Source: Panaeolus papilionaceus
Lineage: Eukaryota > Basidiomycota > Agaricomycetes > Agaricales
DNA length: 64,000 bases
Direction: 5' to 3'
Assembly: GCA_015501605.1 (NCBI GenBank)
Contig: JADNRZ010000003.1
Span: forward strand, 496,001 to 560,000
Part shown: in pieces, positions 12,294-24,417 of the stretch
Layout of the letters: each line of letters starts with the position of its first letter
Position numbering within the stretch: position 1 is the first letter of the stretch
Program-made: the position numbers and the translations under genes
The notes under the pieces: generated by a model
What the model was told of the DNA's origin: nothing
Database searches by the model: none
The model's input: the letters and a program-made list of their open reading frames with translations, nothing else

Positions 12294-15200
12294 TCAAATC
12301 AAATATCCGTTATTCTGCAGCTGCTTCTGTTGTCGCGCTGAACCTCCGCGTCCTCCAAACATGCCTCTCGACGCGTCCAAATGTCCATACAGCGCAGTCT
12401 CCAGTTTCTCTCCCGAAAGTTGAACCACCAACCCCGACTGAACAAGATAATCCGCATACCGCGCCCACGAATCAGCTCCCTTATTCCCCCTTCCTCGTCC
12501 TCCCATGACCGACACCTTCCTACTCCGAATCTTTCCAGACGCTTCACCCGCTTTCACTGTCATCTCCCGCTTCGAGGGGTGGTGCGCTTTCGTTTTCGTC
12601 AGATGACTACTCCCAACTCCCGATTCCTCCCTTCCAATCCCACCCTCGACATCCGCCCTCCCACATATTCTCTTCTGGATGTCCATACCATCCTGCCCGA
12701 ATGAGGAAGCACATGCCGAGTCCTTGTTGTCCTCCTTTCCCAATCCGCTCCGAGCCACCTCGTCCAAGCGCTTGGTCGGCATAGCCACATCCGTCACATC
12801 CGCCGACGTTCCCGATCGCAACTTGTCAACCGTGCCTGACGGATCTGAGTCAACCACTTTGCGTGACGACGACGCTCCCTTGTTCATCGTCGTCCTAGCC
12901 TTGGATAATGCTTGCGGCTGCTGAGACGCCCTCGCACCAGCTCTCAACGTCGCAATACTCCCCACCACAAACAACCCCCTCTTCGCACGCGTCAATCCCA
13001 CATTCAATCGGCGCTTATCCGCCAAAAACCCAATCATGCCCCTGTCGTTATTGCGCACCGTCGAAAAAATGATCACCTCCTTCTCCCTCCCTTCGAACCC
13101 GTCTACCGTTTTCACTTCGATATGTTCAAGGTGCATCGCACGTTGATCGCCCAGCACCGATCGGAAGCGCGCTTGGTATTTGGGGTCCTGGGTGAGCATA
13201 CGCGAGAGCAGGGTGATCTGTGCCGCGTACGGCGCAATGATGCCGATATCGTGTCCTCGAAGCGTCTATCAATAAAATAAAATAAATTATGAAAAGAAAA
13301 ATATAATAAGTATTTAGTACCATCAAAACAAACTGATGACATACCGGGTTATTCAACAACAAATCCTCAACAACACTCGCCACAATCTGAGCTTCCAACA
13401 CATTAACCCTACTCCGTCCTTTAAACGCCTCAGTGCCCGAATGATCCAAAAACACAACAGAGGGCCGGTGTTGGGTTAACGGGCTGCAATTTTGGAGGTG
13501 TTTCGAGTTCGGGGGGTCTAAATTGGGGAGGATATTACCCCCGGCGTCGATGGTCCCATCAGAGAGCCGCAGGTTGTAGAATTCTTGAGATGGGAAGCGA
13601 GAGATGGCTGGGTGCATGCGATACTGCACATCAAGGATAACAGAAGGTGTTACTATAGCGAAAACAAACGTAAAACCAGGGGGAAATGAGATATAATAAT
13701 CAGCATGCAGCCTACACGAGCAAACAAAGGAAAGAAAAAGGAAAGAGTGAGTTACTTACATCCTTCTTCCGTTAACCGTTCAAACAAACTGACTCCAAGC
13801 CCACCTTCTTCGGCCTCTTTACTAACAATCACAGGTGGCAATTGTTTATGATCACCAATTAGCGAAACATGCTGAGACTAGTAGAGCGGATAAACAAGCA
13901 ATCCATTAGCATTAAAATTAGAATTAAATATTCCCGCTAACGAGGCAGGCATAATACAACCCCGTTAGACAGGAAACAAAAAGGCAAGGGGAATTGCAAC
14001 GCACCCCCTTCGTGATAGGAATCAACGACGCTGGTTCAGTTGACATCGAGGCCTCGTCCAAAAAAACGATCGGAAAGTCCAGAACGTTTAGAGCGTTGCA
14101 AGCAGCTGTGACACAGGTTGTGCAGATCTAGAGCCGCAAGAACAGCGCAGGCAGACATGGGTGCAAGGGCGAAGACCACGACGAAAGAGGTCAAATGTCA
14201 GGGATGCCAAATAGGAATAGGAGAGAGGAAGAAGTCGTCGTTGGTATTAGAAGATCCAGTCGCGCGGAAGGGGGGGTTGCGAGATTTCAATCATAATCGA
14301 ATCCCAGGACAGCCAAAAAGAATCCGAAGGGTGTGAGATGTGGGATGTGAAAAGGAAGAAGACGAAGAGAAGGGGAAAACGTAATCAGTGTCCATCCATC
14401 CGCATTGAGAGTTAACAGCCCGGAGGGGGGGCAACTCAAAAGCCAAAAAGACTACTTACGACATCCGCATCAGCAACCACTTCACGCAACATCTGCTGCT
14501 GGATAGCAAATATCTTGCCTTTGAGCTTTTTCTGGCGCTGCTCAATCGCAATAAGAGCCTCTTTCATTTTGCGCAATCGAATTTGCGTGTCTTTCCTCGG
14601 ACGTGTTTGTTTGCTGAGCTTTTCGTCGAGTGCTTCGGTATCCTTTGACAGCTTGTTTCGTTGCAACGTGATGAGTGCTTCAGCGTCGATGGCATTGCAA
14701 AGTTTAGCATGCAAAGGGTGTTGTTCTAGCTTGTAATCCAAACTGGTGTGTATGAGAGACGCCTTCACATTGCCACTCATCCCGACCCGGAGTGGTTTAA
14801 CGCCGGCCTTCAGAAGACCCTCCACCAGATTATCGACAGCGACATTGGTATATGTGCACAACAGTATGGGTTGAGGGACTTCGAAGTGTAACTGAGAACC
14901 AAATTGTCAATCAAAAATATAAAGAATCGCAGGGGCAAGATTGAATCGACCAACTTTGAGCAATTTTACTGTCTCGATAATGGTCTTGGTTTTTCCTGTT
15001 CCAGGAGGCTAGAAGAGTGATTAATGAGTATGCGTGAGGAAAATTACTTGTAATTGTCAGAAGCGCGATCCACTCACCCCTTGAATCAAGCTAAGACGCT
15101 GTCCAATCATCGTCGCCATGGCTCGGATTTGAGACGGGTTCATCCCCTCGAAAACAGGATCGCCTTCAACGACAAGGGGATTCGCTTGCGAGTACCGGTT

Positions 15201-16457
15201 TGCCCAACTTTGAATTCGCATATCGTCCCGGAATGCACCCATGGACGAAAAGTCGCTTAGTGACGGGACCGGCGAGCTTTCTTGACATTCAGCCACAGCT
15301 TTCCCAGCACCAAGCTCCGGGGTATTATCGCCCATGGCTGCAGGATCATCTAGCGGTCGTTTGAATGAACGAAGCAGAGGTTCTCGTAGAGCGGTTCCGT
15401 GCAGAATGTATTGTGTAGAGGATGTAGGGGTGTTCAGTTTGGCTATGGCTTCTGGGTCGTGATTCAAGTAGGTAATAGCAGAACGCATCCGTTCGTAGAC
15501 GAGATTAGGTCGACCAAGATCGAGACGCCATGGGCCGAAGAGATCGAACATGTCTGGAAAGCAAACGCTAATGTGTGAGGCTGATGAGGACACGACGCTT
15601 CCGCGCTTTGGGATCTCTGCCAATGGGTCAGCGCGCGACATCAGAATCTGAGTGCCATTTCTGATTTGATACAAGGGTTGAGCATATCATATTGTTGAAC
15701 AAAATGTTGGGACTTACTCGAGCTTGTGCTCTGGAAGCACAATACCAGGACCTTTACTGAAGGTGGCTACTGGACGACCAAATTGATTTTCTTGAAGCCA
15801 GTATGCAGACATTTCGGTCAGGGCGTATCCCTCCAATTCCAAACGGTCTAGACTCCAAGTTGCTAACCGTTCCCTCAGAACAGCTTCATCCTCAGCTTCT
15901 TCCAAAGACAGCAGTTCCAAGAACCTGAGCGCATATACGTCAGAAACAATACAAACGGGATTCCAAAAATTGACGCACTGTTCGCTGTAAGCCCTTATCG
16001 ATTCTGATAACTCCTCAGAGTCCTTGTCAGCTCGTGGAGGAACAACGCGTCGTTGATACGTCGGTCTCTCGGTAACGGGTGTTTTAGGCACATTCTTTCT
16101 CGACGAAGAGCGTTGCCTCCAGTCAAATGAATTTGAGGTCGTTTGGACGACGTCCTCCGTCTTTTCGAATACGATATTGCTCTCTTGTAGCCATCCCTGT
16201 TCAGCCGCATTTTGCCTCGTTGCTGAAAATGGACGACCACTCGAAGACGAAGCGTCGGCTATGTCACGAAAAGATATATATTCCTGGGGTTGGGTTGCTG
16301 TTGCTGTTGCGGCGTGTCGTTTTGACGTGAAATAGGGTGCACTATGCCATTTTCCTCGTATAGGTGATTGTTGATTGTTGATTAGTGGGTGTAATGTTGA
16401 AGAGCTGTGAATGACAGAAGAAAATGAGCGGCATGTTGGTCGACATGAAATGAACAT
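12294..16457 (-). CDS. Upf1-like superfamily 1 helicase (SMUBP2/Hcs1 type), probably mitochondrial
   Basis: This is a 5'-3' nucleic-acid helicase of the Upf1-like group. The start is taken as ATG at 16457; upstream in-frame codons are GTG only. The first 50 residues are rich in Arg/Ser/His with no acidic residue (MFISCRPTCRSFSSVIHSS), which fits a mitochondrial presequence. Motifs in order: Q-motif-like NPSQIRAMATMI (about 15120); Walker A GPPGTGKTKT formed across the intron at about 15073-15010; motif Ia CTYTNVAVDNLVEGLL; a charged coiled-coil insertion at 14700-14480; Walker B FLDEASMSTEP (about 14065); GDHKQLPPV (about 13850); MQYRMHPAISRFPSQEF (13629); VKTVDGFEGREKEVIIFSTV (about 13100); and RRLNVGLTRAKRGLFVVG (about 13000). 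The C-terminal 230 residues are low complexity and basic. All ATPase motifs are intact. Assignment to SMUBP2/Hcs1 rather than another Upf1-like branch is tentative. Confidence 0.85.
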
Positions 16458-16902
16458 GGCGACGCGATCGTGTAGAATTTTGTTTGACCGAGTCACGACA
16501 TTTTTTGCCGAAAAACAGATGTTAGCAGAATGAATAGCAGCCAGGTTGGATAAATAAGAGGTATCAATAGAGATGTAGGGGTATATGTATCATCAATAAA
16601 GGATTTAGCAAGTAAAATTACACTGAGCTAAGAAAAGTTGACCATCGCTATGTTTGGTTTGTAGCCGCCATCAAAACAAATCTCGTTATCCTCTATCAAC
16701 CTCAGAATTTTATTTCTGCTTCAATCCCAATAATTCTAACATCTAACGTTCACTTACTGTAATTCCATTTAATGTCGGGCAAGTATGGAATATCGGAAAG
16801 TTTAGGGCGATGGGCTTGCACAAGTTGCAATTGACATGTCGGCCGCAATTCCTGGTCGGGTAGAGATTTGCAAAAAGTCTTCGGGGTATAACACTCTGAC
16901 TT
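16458..16902. other. Intergenic between the helicase 5' end and the RPC11 3' end
   Basis: A 445-bp spacer between two genes on the same (-) strand. It must contain the helicase promoter. I see no clear TATA box or ORF. Confidence 0.4.
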
Positions 16903-17450
16903 TTAATTTTCACGCCATTGATGAGCGCAATTAACGCAGCTACGGGTCTGTCAGTAGATGGCCGGAGAATGTGGACCCAAACGTCTTACCGGTAAACTGT
17001 TGGAGAACAGAACGTCAGAAAGACCAGTGTCGCAGCAACGAGGAATAAACATACAGGTGGTCATAGGTTCATCAGCAGAACGAATCTGCAGCTGGTAAAA
17101 GTAAGCGCTGTTGTGATTACACTTGTCGCATGAAGCTGAAGAGGGTTGATTGGCAGCGTTAAGCCTAATAGAACCAACACTTTTCACGTCGACTACGCAC
17201 CTTGGGTATGATCAGCATGTGCCCACATTTCCTCTCCTCCAAGAACATCATCCACTTCCTTTCTCTTGAGCCTCGTTCTGGATGTCATCTAACACAACAC
17301 AGGTCAGTCTCTCGGAAAATCATGTTCAAAATCTCGGTCCACCTGTTTAGTCAGAGGAAACTCATACGGACAAGCGTTACAGGCCCATTTGTTGAGCCCC
17401 GTTTCCGCTGAAATAACTAGGAGATTAGCACAGGTAGGGCAGAAAAGCAT
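16903..17450 (-). CDS. RPC11: RNA polymerase III subunit RPC11/RPC10 (TFIIS-like zinc ribbon)
   Basis: This small Pol III core subunit carries the intrinsic RNA-cleavage activity and acts in termination and reinitiation. My exon model is 17450-17343, 17288-17201, 17135-17055, 16996-16990 and 16939-16903, encoding 106 residues, close to the roughly 110 usual for the family. The N-terminal zinc ribbon starts MLFCPTCANLLVIS and continues WACNACPYEF; the linker contains KRKEVDDVLGG; the C-terminal TFIIS-type ribbon has CDKCNHNSAYFYQLQIRSAD, with the invariant acidic hairpin RSADEPMTT, and ends FYRCVNCAHQWREN. The fourth exon is only 7 nt. Without it the conserved Phe-Tyr-x-Cys ending cannot be read. 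All eight zinc Cys are present. The start matches the family start exactly. Confidence 0.93.
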
Positions 17451-17680
17451 TCTGCAAGATGATAGTTGGAATTTAGTCGACAAGTCAAAACAAAACTCGG
17501 ATATGTTTAGATCGTTGATCTTATCTTATCTAAAAACAATTACCCCGACCCCCAAGTAGCTTGGCCTGCAATTCATACAAGCACTGCCCTTCTTCCGGCC
17601 CACATGTTCACAATGACTAGGATAATGCGGACGAGCGGCTTAACTTGCTCTTTCGTCCTTTACTGTCATCTACCGCTGCT
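17451..17680. promoter_or_regulatory. Short divergent promoter region between RPC11 (-) and the SPRY gene (+)
   Basis: Only 230 bp separate the two start codons, so both promoters must lie here or overlap. No clear TATA box is seen; a CT-rich stretch precedes the + strand ATG. Confidence 0.5.
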
Positions 17681-18744
17681 ATGGGTTTCCTGAAGTCTCT
17701 CAAGGGCAAGCTTGCCCAACGTCACAGTTCACCCGATCGTACATATGCATCATCTAGTTCATCATATCAACATTCCAACGCTGCACCGCCCGAGTGGGCA
17801 CCAGCACCAGAGGTAGTGGTAAGTTTATCTCTTACACTATTACACATTCAATGTTATCAATGCTTTCTCGAACAGCACACTTTCGGCAAATACAACGAAG
17901 CACCAGAAGACGAGTACCAAGCAGCGGAAGATTTCTGTGAACAGCACCCCTTGTGGGCTCCAAGGCTGCTACCATCGCACATCGTCGATGATATCACTAA
18001 GCGAGGCTGTAATGCCTGGGGTCTACTAACCCCACCCGCTCCTCGATTCGTGGGCGAAATTCAACAAGGCCCAGCTGTCCTCTCTGTTCGCACCTCAGAA
18101 AAATGTAAAGATTCATGCATCTTAAGTAATGTGCCTATTATCGGCGGACTATACGATATCCAAGGCAAACACGGAGTATACTTCGAAGTCTGCATTCGCA
18201 AGATGAACGGATTCATTGCGATTGGTCAGTATCACTCTAATCACCCCTTCATCCATTTCAATGATCATAATATAACCTCCTATCTTATCTCATAATAGGA
18301 ACCGCATGCCAACCATATCCACTCTGGCGTATGCCAGGCTGGAACAGGCAAAGCGCAGGATTCCACCTCGACGACTTTCGTAAGTTCTTTGAAGACCCGG
18401 ACGGTGGACGCGATTATACCGATGCCATAACTCGGATTCAATGGGGGGATACCATCGGGTGCGGATACGACTTCCAGACAGGGAGCCTATTCTACACATA
18501 TAACGGCATGCGGTTGCCCGACGCGTTTAACGGCATTTATCTTCCCCGACACGCGTATGATGTCTTTGCTGCTATAGGCGTCGAAGGGGAATGCGAGTTT
18601 GAGGTTAATTTTGGAGGCGATGTATTTAGATGGAAGGAGGGGAATGAGTGGGCCTGGAGGGTCGAGGGTCATGTCGGTAGGATAATAGGACTCGGAGGGT
18701 CGGGCACACTAGATGATGATCTACCAGCGTATTCTGGAATGTAA
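17681..18744 (+). CDS. SPRY-domain protein with N-myristoylation motif
   Basis: Start ATG at 17681. Introns at 17819-17875 (57 nt) and 18225-18298 (74 nt) restore one frame to TAA at 18744. The N-terminus MGFLKSLKGK has Gly at position 2 and Ser at position 6, the core of the N-myristoylation consensus, followed by Lys/Arg, which would favour membrane attachment. The body contains a SPRY fold like that of RanBPM/Ssh4 proteins: PAVLSVRTSEKCKDSCILS, then GVYFEVCIRKMNGFIAIGTA, then YPLWRMPGWNRQSAGFHLDD, GDTIGCGYDFQTGSLFYTYN, and FAAIGVEGECEFEVNFG. SPRY domains bind protein partners, so an adaptor role at a membrane is plausible. The substrate is unknown. There is no transmembrane segment, unlike Ssh4. 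Confidence 0.85.
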
Positions 18745-19884
18745 CATTCCACAAACTCTGGTTTACCCTCGGACAACGCGCGACCAGTATTTTGACTTTT
18801 CTGGAATTTTTATGATAAGTATGTCGTATTTTCGACCCCCCTCCCTACTTGGAATATTCATTCGCTTCCTTTTCACCAGCCTCCTGATCTTCACACAAAG
18901 TCGATACATGATCATCATTTCGTGCTCAGATCATCAAATCCCAATGATCCCTCCCATCCCAACTCAGCTCCCATCTCAATCTGTGTACTTGTGTGCTCCC
19001 AGTTGATCATCTGTTCCCGCTCGGTATATCTTCATCTCCTGTCCCTTTTCCCAATTTCTCAAATATTTTCTCACTGTGCCTCAAACCAATGAACGAACTG
19101 TGAATTCCCTGTCGACCACGCGATGTCATCATCACTATTTACCTGTAATCTTTACACTAACACGTCAATATCTTCCATACTTACCATTATGGACGAGTGT
19201 TTGTTTAACGCACCCAGGATTTTATTCTCAAGCGTCAAATACTGTGCAGAGGTAACATAATTATGTATAACTAAGTATTTGATATTGATAAGACGCAATT
19301 GCTGGTTCTGTTTCGCCTTTTTTGTTCTAGTCAACCAGAAAGGTAATGACAGGTTAAGTATGTAGTTGGTTAACTTCTGATAACCCAACCAGAAATTACT
19401 CGAAGGAGACATTGTTCTTGGAATCTGATACGGTCTGGTGCTTCAGATGGATTAGTACGAAACGCTCTCAAACAATAGACCCGTTCGTTGAGTAACTGGT
19501 TGACTCGGGGTGGGGAAGACAATCCGCTAGCTATCCGCACAACCGAGACGACGCTCAACGTCTCAAATGTTGTAAGTATTTAATTAACTGAGAGGACATT
19601 ATATGAATATGATACACCAAGATATGAGACCGAGATTACGATCAAGAAGGGCGGAAATATTAAAAAGAAGACTGAAGATACAATAGAACAATTGCAAGAA
19701 AATGTAGCGAAAATGACAATGTGTCTGGATGGATGGGAATAACTGAAAAGATGAGAACAAAATGAAAATTAAAAGAAAGGAGCCAAAAAACGCCAAGAGC
19801 AGCTGTCCCGTCAAGAAAAATCCAAAACCACGTTCTGTAACCGTCGGCGGTGGCAAGAAACCGCCCTCTCTCCACTGCAACCAC
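18745..19884. other. Intergenic, between convergent genes
   Basis: 1.1 kb between the 3' ends of the SPRY gene and the MOV10-like helicase. The first 300 bases are pyrimidine-rich, consistent with a 3' UTR. No supported gene or repeat was seen. Confidence 0.45.
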
Positions 19885-22800
19885 TTATTCCCTGAGGACT
19901 TCCCGTGCTACTCCTCCGGCGAATAGCACGCCCTGTTCTTCCAAATCAAAAGTCACCGACCCCGTTCCTGATTCGATATACTTAGACCTAGAAACCAGGG
20001 AGCAATGTTAGACCAAAGAGGAAAAAAATAAGCTCTGAGAATACCATGACAGGGCAACCAGGCGACCCAAAATAAAAGGATATACTTACTCCAACCGAGA
20101 AATATAGTTTCCGTCCATCTCTAAATAAAGTTCAGGACCAGAATACCTACGAAAGAAAGGGGGGAAATGTTAGTAGCAGATCCAGACAACGGAATGATGC
20201 GCTCAAAAAATGGAATTGGAATTTAGGTTTTCCACCCACAATTTATTCCGCAGTGCAAATTGGAGAAACGCTCGCCAATAGGGATCATGTTGTAGTAATA
20301 CGCCATTCCCAACGACGACAAGAAGCTCCTTGGCGCGAGTAATTGCTACATTCATTCTAAAACAGACGTGGTCATTCGAACGCTCTTCCCAACGTCAATT
20401 CGGGGCAAGGCAACAAAATAACATACCGTTTCCGCTCATTCATTATTCCCAGTCCTTTCCTGGCATCCTCCTCCAAAAATCGTGGATTTGACCGAACACA
20501 TGAGATGATAATCACCCGACTCTCACGTCCTTGATAGTCCTATGCATATCAAAACAAACAGGGGCAACGCATGCGTGGTTTAGCCATTGCATCCACGGAA
20601 TTAAGGAAGAAATCCAGCACCGCAACTTACCTCAACAGTCCCAACGTCGACTGCGCTTAGTCCTTCACGTCTCAGCTGCTCGCGTAGCTTCCATACTTGT
20701 TCTCTCCAGGCAGCCATCACACCAATTTCACGAGCCTGGAGCGGAGGGTCGCTTTGTTGTGGATCCTCCAACATCGATTTAATTACTCTAACCACTTGTA
20801 CGATTTCTCCAGGATTGGACCAAGATGCGCGCTGTACGTGACGAGATTATGGTATAATTAAAACAGAGGACGGAAATTAATGAGCAAAGCCAAACGGCTG
20901 ATTGTATGTAAACGCTGACGAGAGAAACACGGACCTCGTCTGTGCTTCGTTCTTCTGCGTCGCAGCCAATGAACTTGAGCGGCCAATCAGGGTTGGTGAG
21001 CTCTGACCACCGAATCTTGCCATTGGTGGCATGGGGTTGTAACGTATCGTCGTAAAAGATCGCAGACGAGGGCATCAATATCACTGGATGACTTCGGTAA
21101 TTCTGTACGAGTCACAGAAATTCGAAAGGAGGCTAGTCAGTAAAACAACCCCCTATCCAATCACATCCTCGGTGACGTCGATCCAATCACCAAATCGGCA
21201 TTCGAGTTACTCACCTTGACAAGTTTCGTGTATGGAGGTCTCCGACTTGCATGAGAATTAAGTGCGAGTTCACTATGCGTGCGAGCCATGTACAAAGGCC
21301 GCTCAAAGAGTCGTTCCAGCAACGAGACCTCCAATTCAGCGGATCTGGCGTCATCAGAAAACACAATCGGACCAACTGTGGATCGCAAGAAAGTGTAGGT
21401 GTGATGAAGAGAAAAAAAGACAAAGCAGTGAAAGAGATAGAGAGAAAACTGTAAGGGTCAACTCAATGAGATGCGAAGAAAACATTTCACAGACGCTGGT
21501 TGATATCCCCACACAGTGCAAGCTGCGGAGTGAAGGTAATTTTCGCTAAGGGTTCGTCGCACGGCGGAGGCAAAACCACCGAGATCGGAATTAAGAGTTC
21601 AGGTTCTGAGCCTTGGGCTGCCTACGGCAAGTTATTTTAGATGGTCAGCGGATATTTTCTTTGCGTAAGTTCTCATCAGGGTTTCGGCTAATAAAACGGG
21701 TTTCTCACCTCGTCAATCAGCAGGTGTGTCCAGTGTGGCTGGACGACCTGGAGGACGACCTTGCGGCGCGGATGGAGCGAATGGGCGAGTTCTTCCTCCA
21801 GTTTCATGAGTGCCATGTTTGTACAGTGCGCTCCCACGAGAATGCTTGCATCGAGACAGCAAGTCACAACGACTCGGTATTTCATGAGCTTTTGCCATGG
21901 AGGCAGCGCAAACTTGTCGTCTTCTACATCTGGGAAAGAGAAGAGTGGTGAATAACCCCAAGATACACCGCAGTAACGATGAACGCGGAGAAGACGCACA
22001 GCAATAAGGCATTATGGCAGACGGAACTTCAGCAAATGTGCGATTTGGATCGTTGAGACGAAGCATCTCATCTTGTTGCAGATGAGGTTGCAGACGCGAA
22101 ACCAGAGTGTCTGTTGCTGGATTGGACGGGGCACATAGGAGGATACATGCCTCAGGTTGCACACGAAGAGTCTGAAGAACCGCTTCAACGACAGTTCTGG
22201 TAAGGAAACGTCAGTCAATGCGAAACAAAGTGATAACAAGAAACGCAGAGTACCAACCTTGTCTTCCCTGTACCGGGCGGTCCGCTAATTAAGTGTGGAA
22301 CCGGTGATTGGTAAAGAGCAATAGAAGACACTGCTCGCTGAAACGAAACAAGTTTAACCGGCGGTTAGTCGATGGACTTTGACACAGACAGGCGAGATGT
22401 GATAAGAAGCAGCTTACACGTTGTTCTACGTTAAGGTTTTTGTCGACCCACTCTTCGTCTCCAATGACGCCATGCTGAAGCACGATCGAAGGGACGTCCC
22501 AGTGCTCAATTTCCGGAAATATCCATTGCTGTGCTAGATTAATGCCCTTGACTTTCGACACCAGGACGTCAAAAACTGTCTTTGCCGCATTTTCCATGAG
22601 GCACAAGGCACGGGCATTGGCCATAAACGAGACATTAAAGGAAAGAGGGATATGGTCTTCAGGACCGTATACCGCCAGGTTATTTTCAAGTTTGGTAGTT
22701 GACGTCAAAGGTACAAAGGTCTCTATGTGCTTTTGAAGAGGAGGACTGTGAATATCTGAGGCGCATGGTGAGCACAGTTACATTCGTCTCGCATAAAATT

Positions 22801-24147
22801 AGGGGAGAGCCTTACGAATTAAGCCCTCTCTTTTCCGCAAAGTAACCACACGACCTTCTACGGCTCGATTGCTACCCGTCTGTGTGTCTTCAAGGACCTC
22901 TCGCATATGGACCAAATCTCCTACTTCCAATCTAGGATGATTTTCTCGGATATTGGGGACATACAACACGAACTCGGCGTTCTGCCAAACGGCGATCTTG
23001 ACGCCGAGTTTCCACAGAACAACTTGTTCTTTCTGTAACGCCATGGCATCGAGTTCCCATCTGAGAAGGGAAGTCCAATGCTCATGATAAGAGTCGACAT
23101 CAAGTGGGGCTACTGTTTGTTTCGAGGGGATAGGGGCTCCGCTGAGTAATGCAAGATTTTGTGATTCTGTAAGTTTGGACTTGACGATTGGAACCAGAAA
23201 GCTTTCGATATATGAAGGTGAAGGAAAGACGGCCATCGGGGGAAGCGGTATCATACGATGTAATTCTTTTTGTATTTTTCTGAGATAGATAGGAATATAG
23301 CATTCTGCCTAAAGAAGATGGAACGAACCGTTAATAACGGTGAATCGAAAGACATGAAAGAAACAAAGGACAAAGCAGCATACATATTTGTCAAATTGAA
23401 ATTGTTTTGGAGATTTTGGACACTAGAAAGCATTGGATTAGCGAGTTTTGCTCATAAAACACATATGGACGATCTCACGTCGTTGTTTTTTTCATTGTTT
23501 TCAAGTTTAAAGGATGGGCTGATAGGTGATTTTTGTACAGAGCGAGAGAAATTGGAACCAAAGAAAGACATCGGTGGCAAGAGTATAGGGTCATCCGGCG
23601 TTTCAGAGTCAGAGATACGAGCTTCCGGGTTCACATCCTTCATAGGTAGTAACTCTGTTGGCGAGCTATAACCAGGAAGAGGGGCCAGTCGACCACGCCA
23701 ATACTGGTGCATATGCTCATTGCTGCTTGGCGACGAAGGAACTTCAACAACAGTATCGTCTGGCACCTTCAGAGCTGCCTTGCGCGGCATTGTCAGACCT
23801 GGGGGAATTAGCGGCGGCAACGCAGCTCTAGGTGAAGGTGGAAGAGTTCTGTGATGATTGTGATAGCTCGGCAAGGTCGGGTAGTACCCCACCCGCTGAT
23901 CAGCAGAATAGGGATTGTAATAATGAGGTGGTGGGTGATAAAGATTGCAGTAATTTGCCATATTCTGGTGGTGAGAATGAGGTTGAGGATGTGAATGAGC
24001 GCTTGCTACTGCTATTCCTGGCTGGGCTGTGTTGACAGATGGCCCATGAGGCCAGGCATGAGGCGGAACATGGTAGTAGTGTAAATGACGGTGCTGTTGG
24101 TGAGAATAATCACCATTGAAAGGTGGATAAACGACTTGTCCGTTCAT
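19885..24147 (-). CDS. MOV10/SDE3-like superfamily 1 RNA helicase
   Basis: This is an RNA helicase of the MOV10/SDE3/Armitage branch, which acts in RNA silencing, transposon control and RNA decay. Suggested start ATG at 24147; the first exon encodes a His/Tyr/Pro-rich disordered region of over 200 residues, followed by splicing at 23460-23425 and 23385-23310 into AECYIPIYLRKIQKELHRM. Further motifs: LNVEQR (motif Q region, about 22440), PHLISGPPGTGKTRT (about 22270), LLCAPSNPATDTLVSRL, HWTHLLIDE spliced to AAQGSEPELLIPI (DEAA box, about 21720 and 21640), LALCGDINQ then LGPIVFSDDARS (about 21390), NYRSHPVILMP, VGTVEDYQGRESRVIIIS (about 20640) and RKRMNVAITRAKELLVVVG (about 20350). The frame ends at TAA, 19885-19887. 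Every helicase motif is intact. At least ten introns are needed, and exact junctions in the N-terminal exons are inferred. Confidence 0.86.
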
Positions 24148-24417
24148 TGGAAGGTAATCGTGTCAAACATGTCTGGCAAAAATGTAAGTTTAGTGTGTTG
24201 TCCAAATGGTTCAGGGGAGACCTTCATTTATGCAGGTTCGCCAACTCGGCAGGGTCTTGCAATCAATACCCAATCTGGTCATCGAAGCCAGTTACGTCGA
24301 AGCTCACAAATAAAATACAAAAATACATTCAAGTTGGTCTTTATTCGATGAAACAAGGCTTACAAGTTAATGTACATAATTTTAAATAGTACCCTTTAAA
24401 TACAATAAAGCCACCAT

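Noticed and set aside
12294..24147. The two superfamily 1 helicases as a tandem duplication
   Set aside because: Their motifs differ (DEAS against DEAA; VDGFEGRE against VEDYQGRE) and the accessory regions are unrelated, so they are separate ancient families that happen to be close.
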